A stretch of 64,000 nt of DNA, from contig OZ237749.1 of NCBI GenBank assembly GCA_965178125.1, positions 1 to 64,000 on the forward strand, in the 5' to 3' direction. The notes below the pieces were generated by a model. It did not search any database and was not told where the DNA came from. It worked only from the letters and a program-made list of their open reading frames with translations. Shown piece by piece: positions 1-9,500 of the stretch; position 1 is the stretch's first letter; every line of letters begins with the position of its first letter. The DNA is from Bilabrum cf. latius (taxonomy: Eukaryota; Bigyra: Bicosoecida; Bigyra; Bicosoecida). Both the position numbers and the translations under genes were made by a program.

Positions 1-541
1 ACAAGCGATGATAGACTCTATCGGTTGAGGTAAACTCATATTCCGGACGGGTGTCAATATAGCGCGCAAAGAGTTTGTTTAGTGAGAAGTCATCATGGTA
101 AACCAGTAAAACCGGTTCTGCATTAAAGCCGGTTTCTTCCAGGTAATCGGTGAACATTTCTTCCCTGGCGCTTAGGGTATTTTCATGCTTCTTTATCCGA
201 CCTTCTAAATAATCCTCAACCGCAACAGCGGCTATTATCCCTATGTATTCATTCCCGTCTTTAACCTGACTGTAGAGGTAGTAACTGTTTTGTTTGTCTT
301 CCTGGAAAATTTCATCTCTGCACCAATGCTCAAATTCCTGTCGCACCAATTGGTACTTTTCTTGCCCAAAGGGGAGATTTCGACCTTCCTTAGGGTTAAT
401 GACGTGCATAAATGAATAAGGATTGTTATTCAACTTGTCATCAAGCTCCTCTTCAGTGTAACTTAGGTAGGATCTGGTGGCTACCAAATAGGCTTTATCC
501 CGTGGAGGGCGCAGAGCTTTGAAGGGTCGAATCTTGATCAT
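1..541 (-). CDS. DUF1015 family protein (3' end cut by window)
   Basis: Reading the minus strand from an ATG at 539-541 gives an uninterrupted frame to the window edge. The N-terminus (IRPFKALRPP, then a VATRSYLSYTEEEL stretch and HVINPKEGR) matches the start of the DUF1015 family, a conserved bacterial protein of unknown biochemical role. About 180 residues are present; full members are around 400. It is divergent from the methyltransferase at 598, with a 56-bp gap that must hold both promoters. Base composition and codon use match the next four genes, which separates this bacterial block from everything after 3803. Confidence 0.7.
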   Translation of the reverse strand, partial: MIKIRPFKALRPPRDKAYLVATRSYLSYTEEELDDKLNNNPYSFMHVINPKEGRNLPFGQEKYQLVRQEFEHWCRDEIFQEDKQNSYYLYSQVKDGNEYIGIIAAVAVEDYLEGRIKKHENTLSAREEMFTDYLEETGFNAEPVLLVYHDDFSLNKLFARYIDTRPEYEFTSTDRVYHRL

Positions 542-597
542 GCCACGAAATTAGCGATTCAGCCCGCTTTATAGCTACTTTTGAGGCAATTCTATTT

Positions 598-1239
598 ATG
601 CATTTTCTGGACCCCAAATTAGAGGATTACCTCAGTGCTCATCACGATCCCGAGCCTGAATTACTTAAAAGTTTGAATAGGGAAACTCATCTTAAAGTGC
701 TCCAGCCTCGCATGCTCAGCGGTCCTTTGCAAGGTCGTTATCTCTCCTTTCTTTCTAAAATGTTAAGCCCGAAGTACATTCTTGAAATTGGAACCTATAC
801 CGGGTATTCGGCTTTATGCTTAGCAGAAGGTCTTTCCGAAACTGGGGAGCTTCACACCTTAGAGATTAATGATGAATTAGAAAGCTTTGCTCAAGCTTAT
901 TTTAATCAATCAGATTACAAGGACCAAATTCATCTGCATATTGGAGATGCCTTGGATAGTTTAAAAACACTCTCCCGTCCCTGGGATTTAATTTTCATTG
1001 ATGCCGATAAACCTCGATATCTCGATTATTACAAAAAACTAGTTCCAGAATTAAAATCTGGTGCTGTAATTCTTGCTGACAATGTGCTTTGGAGCGGTAA
1101 GGTCTTGGAGAATCCTGATCCGCAAGATGAAAGTACCCTTGCCTTATTGGAATTCAATAAATTCGTGCAGCAAGATGATCGGGTAGATAATTTACTCCTA
1201 CCTCTTCGCGATGGTTTGATGTGTATCCAAAAGAAATGA
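598..1239 (+). CDS. Class I SAM-dependent O-methyltransferase (CCoAOMT-like)
   Basis: A 213-residue protein with the small O-methyltransferase layout. The SAM-binding motif I is ILEIGTYTGYSAL near residue 60, the acidic residue of motif II sits in HTLEIN, and WDLIFIDADKPRY near residue 128 holds the DAD/K metal- and substrate-binding segment of the caffeoyl-CoA / catechol type. Family members methylate catechol-like hydroxyls in a cation-dependent reaction; the natural substrate in bacteria is usually unknown. Its TGA overlaps the ATG of the next gene (ATGA), so the two are probably translated together. Confidence 0.88.
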   Translation: MHFLDPKLEDYLSAHHDPEPELLKSLNRETHLKVLQPRMLSGPLQGRYLSFLSKMLSPKYILEIGTYTGYSALCLAEGLSETGELHTLEINDELESFAQAYFNQSDYKDQIHLHIGDALDSLKTLSRPWDLIFIDADKPRYLDYYKKLVPELKSGAVILADNVLWSGKVLENPDPQDESTLALLEFNKFVQQDDRVDNLLLPLRDGLMCIQKK

Positions 1240-2492
1240 AACACCTACTTTTTTTAAGCCTTCTATTTGTAACAGGTCTTCAGGCACAAATGGTAAGCAT
1301 CGCTGAATCTAGTCTGATACGCAGTATCGGATACTGCGAACCGAGTATTAGCATCAGTCCCACAAATCCCGACAATATTGTTGCCGGAGCGGTTTTAGAT
1401 GGTGTTTTTTATTCTGAAGATGGTGGTCTCACCTGGCAGGTGGATACCCTGGTTTCATCCTATGGAGTTTGGGGGGATCCAGTCTTGATTTCAGATACAG
1501 CAGGGCATCATTATTACCTCCACTTATCTGATCCCACAGGACGGAATTGGTCCAGCGAGGAAATACTCGATCGTATTGTAATTCAAAAAAGTGTTGATGG
1601 AGGAAAGACCTGGTCGAATGGAACCTATACCGGAATGTTTCATCCCAAGGATCAGGATAAACATTGGGCAGTGGTAGATCCAAGAACTAATGCCATTTAT
1701 GTAACCTGGACTCAGTTTGATGACTATGGGAGTGAATCTCCCAAAGATTCCAGCAATATTCTCTTTGCCGCTTCCCTTGATGGCGGGCAAACCTGGAGCG
1801 ACCCATTAGTTATCAATGATATTCCGGGTAATTGTTTGGATGGAGATAGCACCACCGAAGGGGCGGTACCCGCTGTAGGTCCTGATGGAACCATTTATGT
1901 AACCTGGGCTAATCAGTCGAAACTCTTTTTTGATAAAAGTCATGATGGTGGTAAAACATGGATGGCAGAGGACAAGATTATCGCCCAACAAAGTGGTGGC
2001 TGGGATATTGATATTCCAGGTGTGCAGCGGGCCAATGGGATGCCCGTAACCATTTGTGATACTGCAGGAAACCTGTTTGTTAATTGGGTTGACGATCGGG
2101 AAGGGAACTATGATGTTTGGTTAATAAAGTCGACCGATGGTGGTGAAAGCTGGACTGAACCGGCCAAAATCAATAAGGATACTGGCGATGCAGACCAGTT
2201 CTTTAGCTGGATTTGTGTAGATCCAACCAGCAATTACCTGTATGCGGTTTATTATGATCGCAGAGAATTGGATGAATATGAGACGCATGTATACCTGGCT
2301 CGTAGTTATGATCAAGGTGAAAGCTGGCAGGAAATGCAATTGACGGTTAAGCCATTTAAAACAAATCCCCTTATCTTTTTTGGAGACTATAATCACATCT
2401 CAGCCTACGGTGGAAGAGTTCGTCCAATTTGGACCATGATTAAGGGGCTCAAAATGGGAGTTTGGACCTATCTTTACGAAGAAGAGAAATAG
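1236..2492 (+). CDS. Secreted sialidase-superfamily BNR-repeat protein
   Basis: The best start is the ATG at 1236, which overlaps the upstream stop and begins a clean signal peptide (MKHLLFLSLLFVTGLQAQ) of the Bacteroidota type; the earlier ATG at 1221 lies inside the upstream gene. The mature part repeats the Asp-box/BNR motif S-x-D-x-G-x-T-W at least five times (EDGGLTW, VDGGKTW, LDGGQTW, HDGGKTW, TDGGESW, YDQGESW), the signature of a six-bladed sialidase-type beta-propeller. Catalytic arginines and the nucleophile tyrosine cannot be assigned with certainty, so it may bind or cut glycans, or be a propeller with another role. Confidence 0.82.
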   Translation: MKHLLFLSLLFVTGLQAQMVSIAESSLIRSIGYCEPSISISPTNPDNIVAGAVLDGVFYSEDGGLTWQVDTLVSSYGVWGDPVLISDTAGHHYYLHLSDPTGRNWSSEEILDRIVIQKSVDGGKTWSNGTYTGMFHPKDQDKHWAVVDPRTNAIYVTWTQFDDYGSESPKDSSNILFAASLDGGQTWSDPLVINDIPGNCLDGDSTTEGAVPAVGPDGTIYVTWANQSKLFFDKSHDGGKTWMAEDKIIAQQSGGWDIDIPGVQRANGMPVTICDTAGNLFVNWVDDREGNYDVWLIKSTDGGESWTEPAKINKDTGDADQFFSWICVDPTSNYLYAVYYDRRELDEYETHVYLARSYDQGESWQEMQLTVKPFKTNPLIFFGDYNHISAYGGRVRPIWTMIKGLKMGVWTYLYEEEK

Positions 2493-2538
2493 ACCTAAAG
2501 GTCCTTACTTCTTCCAATCTATCAACGAACACTAATTA

Positions 2539-3270
2539 ATGAAAACATACTACTCCGATAGTTCTCGCATCTTAATGATCTCCACTTCCAAAATTCATGG
2601 TTCCGGGTATATGGAGTATTTGTTGGATGAGGTGGCCGACTTCCTTGGCGATCGAAACGAATTACTATTCATCCCTTATGCACGACCGGATGGAATTAGC
2701 TATGATGAATACACTCGATACCCTAGAGAAGTACTAAAGAAAAAGGGAATTAAGGTGATTGGTATTCATGAACTACCTGATCCTAAAAAGGCCATCCAGG
2801 AAGCTCAGGCAATTTTTGTGGGAGGGGGAAACACTTTTTTACTTACCAAAACACTTTACGATTTAGATCTGATAGATACTCTTCGTTCGGCTATCAGCGG
2901 TGGTATTCCATATATGGGAAGCAGTGCAGGTAGCAATATTACCGGGCTTACCATTGGCACTACTAATGATATGCCGATCATCTATCCACCAAGTTTTGAA
3001 GCACTTGCTTTCGTACCTTTTAATATTAATCCTCACTATTTAGATCCTGACCCGGATTCAAAACATCAGGGAGAAACCCGGGCAACTCGAATAAAGGAGT
3101 TTCATTTTCAAAATTCTCAGCCGGTTATCGGTCTTCGAGAAGGTTCCTGGTTACGATTAGAGAATTCCACTCTGGAGTTGAAAGGTCCTCATTCTGCCCC
3201 TTTGTTTGAAGCAAATAAGGAAACTCGAGAATTGGATCAGGGTGATGTAAGTTTTCTATTACAAGCCTAA
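2539..3270 (+). CDS. pepE: Peptidase E-like serine dipeptidase (family S51)
   Basis: The 243-residue protein has the S51 landmarks: FVGGGNTFLL near residue 97, the nucleophile elbow GSSAGSNI near residue 130 with the catalytic Ser, and NINPHYLDPD near residue 163. Peptidase E hydrolyses Asp-X dipeptides in the cytoplasm. A 46-bp gap separates it from the sialidase-like gene. Its TAA shares a base with the ATG of the next gene (TAATGA), indicating translational coupling. Confidence 0.88.
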   Translation: MKTYYSDSSRILMISTSKIHGSGYMEYLLDEVADFLGDRNELLFIPYARPDGISYDEYTRYPREVLKKKGIKVIGIHELPDPKKAIQEAQAIFVGGGNTFLLTKTLYDLDLIDTLRSAISGGIPYMGSSAGSNITGLTIGTTNDMPIIYPPSFEALAFVPFNINPHYLDPDPDSKHQGETRATRIKEFHFQNSQPVIGLREGSWLRLENSTLELKGPHSAPLFEANKETRELDQGDVSFLLQA

Positions 3271-3802
3271 TGAAAGCAGACCAGTTTATTGATGGTCTTG
3301 TTCCGTATGCCGATGAGGCTCACCGAAACAAACTGGCAGATTACGGCATATCAGTGAGCAATGCCTTGGGGGTGCGAATGCCAATTCTTAAATCTTATTC
3401 CAAGGCCCACAGGGGAAATAAAGAGTTGGCCCTTGAGCTCTATGCAAGTGATTATCACGAAGCAAAATTGGCTTGCGCGCTCATTTTTCCGCCTAAAGAT
3501 TTGAACCTCGAACAAGCAGATCGATTTATGGAGGGCTTTTATTCCTGGGATATGGTCGATCAGTTTTGCGGTTACCTTTTTCAGAAATCAGAGTTTGCAA
3601 GGGACTTGCCTTTTCATTGGACTCCCTTACCCGGAGAATATCAAAGGAGATCAGGCCTGGTAATGATTCTGGCCCTCTCCATTCATCACAAGAAAATGAG
3701 TGATAAGGAATTGCTAGAGTATCTACCACTCATTAAGGATTATATTAATGATGAGCGAAACTTTGTAAGAAAGGCACATTCTTGGGTGCTCAGAACATTA
3801 GA
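3270..3802 (+). pseudogene. DNA alkylation repair (AlkD/HEAT-like) gene, cut at a telomere junction
   Basis: The N-terminal 177 or so residues are intact and look like an AlkD-family HEAT-repeat protein; the family removes bulky or charged alkylated bases, and the WDMVDQF segment near residue 90 corresponds to its substrate-site region. The coding sequence stops matching after RNFVRKAHSWVLRT, where family members continue for another helix or two. At 3803 the DNA becomes CCCTAA repeats, which in this frame give a meaningless Asn-Pro run. The break is a property of the join, not of gene decay, because nothing before it is damaged. Confidence 0.75.
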
Positions 3803-4954
3803 CCCTAACCCTAACCCTAACCCTAACCCTAACCCTAACCCTAACCCTAACCCTAACCCTAACCCTAACCCTAACCCTAACCCTAACCCTAACCCTAACC
3901 CTAACCCTAACCCTAACCCTAACCCTAACCCTAACCCTAACCCTAACCCTAACCCTAACCCTAACCCTAACCCTAACCCTAACCCTAACCCTAACCCTAA
4001 CCCTAACCCTAACCCTAACCCTAACCCTAACCCTAACCCTAACCCTAACCCTAACCCTAACCCTAACCCTAACCCTAACCCTAACCCTAACCCTAACCCT
4101 AACCCTAACCCTAACCCTAACCCTAACCCTAACCCTAACCCTAACCCTAACCCTAACCCTAACCCTAACCCTAACCCTAACCCTAACCCTAACCCTAACC
4201 CTAACCCTAACCCTAACCCTAACCCTAACCCTAACCCTAACCCTAACCCTAACCCTAACCCTAACCCTAACCCTAACCCTAACCCTAACCCTAACCCTAA
4301 CCCTAACCCTAACCCTAACCCTAACCCTAACCCTAACCCTAACCCTAACCCTAACCCTAACCCTAACCCTAACCCTAACCCTAACCCTAACCCTAACCCT
4401 AACCCTAACCCTAACCCTAACCCTAACCCTAACCCTAACCCTAACCCTAACCCTAACCCTAACCCTAACCCTAACCCTAACCCTAACCCTAACCCTAACC
4501 CTAACCCTAACCCTAACCCTAACCCTAACCCTAACCCTAACCCTAACCCTAACCCTAACCCTAACCCTAACCCTAACCCTAACCCTAACCCTAACCCTAA
4601 CCCTAACCCTAACCCTAACCCTAACCCTAACCCTAACCCTAACCCTAACCCTAACCCTAACCCTAACCCTAACCCTAACCCTAACCCTAACCCTAACCCT
4701 AACCCTAACCCTAACCCTAACCCTAACCCTAACCCTAACCCTAACCCTAACCCTAACCCTAACCCTAACCCTAACCCTAACCCTAACCCTAACCCTAACC
4801 CTAACCCTAACCCTAACCCTAACCCTAACCCTAACCCTAACCCTAACCCTAACCCTAACCCTAACCCTAACCCTAACCCTAACCCTAACCCTAACCCTAA
4901 CCCTAACCCTAACCCTAACCCTAACCCTAACCCTAACCCTAACCCTAACCCTAA
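3803..4954. repeat. Telomere: (CCCTAA) x 192
   Basis: There are 1,152 bp of CCCTAA repeats with no variant that I can see. On the plus strand a left chromosome end should read CCCTAA towards the interior, and it does; subtelomeric tandem repeats follow at once. TTAGGG repeats are the standard telomere of stramenopiles, animals and many other eukaryotes. The long ORFs that cross it (Asn-Pro on plus, Leu-Gly and Arg-Val on minus) are artefacts. Confidence 0.97.
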
Positions 4955-5190
4955 GGTGTTCGGGCGATGGATGGGGGCCATGGTGGCTGTGCCGGGGCAA
5001 GGAGGGTGGGTGTGCGGGCGATGGATGGGGGCCATGGTGGCTGTGCCGGGGCAAGGAGGTTGGGTGTGCGGGCGATGGATGGGGGCCATGGTGGCTGTGC
5101 CGGGGCAAGGAGGGTGGGTGTGCGGGCGATGGATGGGGGCCATGGTGGCTGTGCCGGGGCAAGGAGGTTGTTTGTGCGGGCGATGGATGG
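4955..5190. repeat. Subtelomeric 54-bp tandem repeat, about 4.3 copies
   Basis: The unit begins GCGATGGATGGGGGCCATGG and recurs at 4964, 5018 and every 54 bp after, ending in a decayed copy near 5180. The copies differ by one or two bases. A related 53-bp unit follows the internal telomere repeats at 15301, so this unit marks chromosome ends in the organism. The short glycine/alanine-rich ORFs over it are not genes. Confidence 0.92.
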
Positions 5191-5285
5191 CGCCGTGGTG
5201 CCAATTTGGCTGGAAGTTAGGAGGGGGGAGTGTTGGGTGGATATAGAAGTGAGATGGCGAGTGCCCACCTGTATTGACCTAGTAT

Positions 5286-6470
5286 TTACTTCCCTGAAAG
5301 AAACGAAACTGCACCAGGGATGCTCCTACACCTTTTCGATGGCGTCGCATCCCCAGCGAGCAATTTCCTTTTCTCCCCTCTCCTCCTTTTGGGCAACTCG
5401 ACGGGTGTACGCGATAGGCTCGTTCTCGCTGTAGCAGTCCGCTTAAGTGGCACAGACCTCTTAGACTTGTCTGCGCGCGCCAGTTGCATTAGACGCCCGA
5501 GAGCTGGTTCGATGCTGCTGCTAGCCAATCTGACCAAGCTGCGAGCTTCCGCTCCGGTCAGGTGAGCCTTCTGCTCGCATGCGTCACAGAGCGTTCGCAG
5601 ATGCAGTACTGCCTCTTGCCACGAGTATACTTGGGCTTGAGTCGGCATCTTCTGGCCGTGGACCTTGGACTAGCCCCGCCGTGCACGCCGGTGCTACTGG
5701 CTGGAGCCTGAGCCAACATTGCCTTTCGATTCCGATCTTGCACACCCAGAGGCAGATGATCTCAGGCATGAGCCCTTTTGAGTATTTGCAGTGTCGTCTT
5801 CAGCTGCAGTAGCACATGCCATCTTTTCGACGTGCTTCGACGAGCTTGGTGCGTGCTTGCCGGTTCCATGCAACGCCAACCCATTCTGTGGAGCCAGTTT
5901 CATCATGGCACGTCTGATTGCGTCGTCAGACTTCTCTTTAATACTATTGATAGCATAACGCAAGTGTCTTTGGCCTGTTTCCGCAAGCAAGAAGCTTGGG
6001 TCGACACGCAGCACTTTGCCGTCATCTGTCGCACAAATACGCTGCATTACACTATGAAGTGATGTACGCTATCGCGCAGATACATAGGCACCATCCTAAA
6101 AGATGCACCGCACGGTTTCAACCGATATGCCGCAAGCTGCGATACACAAGCCTCGGCGGATTGCGAGACTTTCCGTTGCGAAGTCTACAGGCTTCAATCC
6201 AAGCAATGCCCACGGTGATGCATGGTCTGACATATATTTTTCACACTGCCTGGCAGAAGAGAAACAAAATGCCAGCAAGCAAACAAAAAAATCTTGATGT
6301 TCGAGACCACTTGCAGTTTGAGATACTGTGTTCCGCCGTCGAGCGCGGCGCCGCACGCACCCCCCACTGGTGGCACTCGCCCCCCACGAGGGGGACGCGC
6401 ACAATATTCCGTTGAGTATTGCTTGCGCCAGAACCGGCCTAAAGATGTCTGACGAAACCTTGTGTTCCAT
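5286..6470 (-). CDS. Hypothetical basic protein (telomere-proximal)
   Basis: One minus-strand frame runs to a TAA at 5286-5288 with TAG at 6096, 6069, 5694 and 5670 and no other stop. I do not recognise the protein. The downstream 260 residues look coding: an alpha-helical stretch (RHLRYAINSIKEK), Ser/Ala-rich linkers, and a C-terminal Lys/Arg cluster (PKRRRGEKRK) that could be a nuclear localisation signal. The part above about 6230 is less convincing; a good acceptor (TTCTGCCAG) near 6252 suggests an exon starts there and that the true start lies in an upstream exon. It is the first gene inside the telomere. Confidence 0.45.
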
Positions 6471-6549
6471 TGACGATGCATGTAAAGTCTTAGATGATAC
6501 ACGCTAGATGCAATCTATGCACAAAGTACTCAAAAGATTGCAGCGAGCA

Positions 6550-9500
6550 ATGAATCGTCGAGCTCTGTTTTGGTAGCACGTTCCAGTGAGTTCTATGTGG
6601 AGTATATGGGCAGTATTGATTTGCTATCCGCCGCAGACAGCTCAATACATACTTATGTTGCATTGTTACGCAGATATCCGAAGAAAAATTAGAGATGATC
6701 CGCACTTTCGATCCCCAGCAGCCGAATCCGCCAGCTGAAGTAAGGCAGAGCTACAGTTGGGATAATAGGAGTACATCTCAGCAGCAACCGCAGTATATTG
6801 AACTTCAGTTTATTATATCGCAGATGGATGGCATCGAAGTCGAAGAAATTTAGGAGTGCCTTCGAGAACTTGGAGTCTCAAGCGATGTCATCGAAAATGG
6901 CATGCTGGCCGATCTTCTCACGGTCTACGATACACCCAGCGCTGATGCAGAAATATTTCACAAACAATTAATTGACGACTTGATCAAGGAGTCAGATCTG
7001 CATACATACGTATCGCTGGTTGATTGCTGCTAGTACGCGCCAACTGGATATCTGCCTGCCCAAGCTGCTCTCGCTGCCCGAGCAGAGATGTCAGGAGCAC
7101 ACAGTGAGATGCGGGGATTCGATCTTCCTGAAACGGCTACTCGTGCACGATCGTCACGAGGCGCAAGCAGCCCCAGCAGTAGTTCTCGTGGTGCCAGCTA
7201 GGCCACTGGCAGCTCGCCAAGCCGCCGTCGACAGTCGTCAGGCGCCGCAAGCAGCCACAGCAGTAGTTCTCGTGGTGCCAGCTAGGCCACTGGCAGCTCG
7301 CCAAGCCGCCGTCGACAGTCGTCAGGCGCCGCAAGCAGCCCCAGCAGTAGTTCTCGTGGTGCCAGCTAGGCCACTGGCAGCTCGCCAAGCCGCCGTCGAC
7401 AGTCGTCAGGCGCCGCAAGCAGCCCCAGCAGTAGTTCTCGTGGTGCCAGCTAGGCCACTGGCAGCTCGCCAAGCCGCCGTCGACAGTCGTCAGGCGCCGC
7501 AAGCAGCCACAGCAGTAGTTCTCGTGGTGCCAGCTAGGCCACTGGCAGCTCGCCAAGCCGCCGTCGACAGTCGTCAGGCGCCGCAAGCAGCCCCAGCAGT
7601 AGTTCTCGTGGTGCCAGCTAGGCCACTGGCAGCTCGCCAAGCCGCCGTCGACAGTCGTCAGGCGCCGCAAGCAGCCCCAGCAGTAGTTCTCATGGTGCCA
7701 GCTAGGCCACTGGCAGCTCGCTCGATCAGATGTCCCAACCAGAAACGGAGTCTGGACCTCAACAGCACCTGTCATCCCCCCTGGACTTCTTGGCAGGCAT
7801 GTGCCTTGGGTTCGCTCCATTGCCCGCCGTCCGAAGGCAAGGATCTCGTGCCGCAGCAAGGAAGAAAGTCGCTGTCAAAGAGAGTCGAACATCCAGCTAG
7901 CCCGTCACTCCGAGTGCAAGCCGAGGCCTGTCAAGCTCGGCCTCTCCGCGAAGATCAATGGACAGCACAATTCCGGACCAGCCTGCGATATATAGAGCGT
8001 TCAAGTCTGCACCAGGTTCCAGAAACGTACCGCTGTCTTGTCACAGCGATTCTGCATTTGATTTAGATGGGTTCACTGTTCTTGGAGCTGTCGCAGACCT
8101 CAATGGATCCAGTGCAGACGAGACTTCGAACCACTTTCTGCCTCACACGTTGGCAAGCCCACTGGGGCTTGATGGATCGGACCATGCACTGCTGGACTGG
8201 ATCACAGATGGCGTTCTAGGTGTACATGACTCAGATTCGCTGCTTCCGTCGTATACCAGCTTGTCTCAATCACCCTCAACTGGCGTGGTAGTTCGCGCCC
8301 CGCACGCACAGCGGCCGCCTGCCGGCGGATCAATGCGCATATCATGGACAGCATTCCTTGATGACGGGGATGACGTTTTCAAAGACTAGCAAACTGCGAT
8401 GCTGTGGGCTGAGCGTCGTTGCGACCAAGAGCAGATTGATAGCTTACGATCCAAGGTGACCGATCTGCAGCAGAAGTGTCCGAATGGACTTGGTGGCTCA
8501 AGCATCCGGGTGTTGGCTGCCGGAGCCTTGTCTGATGTTACCAAGTATAGCAAACTAATTGAGTAGGAGTGCACCCGATAGTTCCATCGTGATGTCGACA
8601 AGGCTGCAAGGGAAGGGTGGGCTTCAGTGGTGCCGCATTCTGGAACCTTGTGGAGTAGGGCTGTCAGCACGCAAGCAGAAAACGCAAACGATCAATCGTC
8701 GAAATTGCCAACGCTTCGTATACTGCGCGGACTCGCTGCTGACATCCACGTTCAACTTTTCGATGTTGGTGCTGCTACGGTATCTATTCTTGTACCTAGT
8801 GGATTGCTTGATCTTTGCCGTGACCTGATAGACTCGTTCGAACCTCCGTCTCAGTCCTTGCAGCAAACGCTTGATACTGAGGGTGTTGTAGAAATGAGTA
8901 TGCATGAAGGCTTCTGGACCCAGGGCTCCCATGTGGATGTAATCCGAAGCTGTGTGCTGTACGTCTTCGGCTGCGGGCTCACGGCTGCTGCCAGCAGGCT
9001 CGACTGGCTAGGTCCAGAGCTAGTGGTACGTGTCCAACGTGGTGGAGGCCAAGCCGGTGGATACCATTCGTCGCTCGCACACGCTGGGAGTGGACCTGGT
9101 CCACAGACAAGTAGATTCTGGCCTGGCTCTCACACCCTGCACAGAAGCCCATCCCGGTTGCTTTCGTGCGCATTTCATTGGGTACGGTGGCTTGGCTACC
9201 CAGCCGTTGACTAGTTGAGTGACTCTGACTCTGATTCTGACGAGGCTCAGCAGAATGAAGGCGTGGGAATAAGCGGTGGTGCTGCTGCGCAGAGCGATTC
9301 AGACGACACCGACGTGGACGTGGATGAGGACGACGACTTCGCTAAGCAACGTGGCGTGGAGGATGATGAAGCATAGCACAGCAGCTCCTACGAGTGGTCT
9401 TTGAGTCACGACTCTTTACTTGATCATCTGCACTTAGTATCACACTACAACTGCTTCCTCATGATACTGCTGATGAGACAGATAGCCAGGTGCTCCGTGT

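Noticed and set aside
3270-5246. Long ORFs of Asn-Pro, Leu-Gly and Arg-Val repeats across 3740-5246 and 14752-15505
   Set aside because: They are translations of CCCTAA telomere repeats; the hexamer contains no stop in these frames, so long ORFs arise automatically.
7163-7750. CRISPR array
   Set aside because: Direct repeats are contiguous 84-bp units with no unique spacers, and they are coding.
7020-8066. Ala/Val-rich 348-residue repeat ORF on plus, and its minus-strand Trp/Cys/His-rich counterpart
   Set aside because: Frame shadows of the 84-bp minisatellite; the Ser/Arg frame with TAG is continuous with the long gene on both sides.
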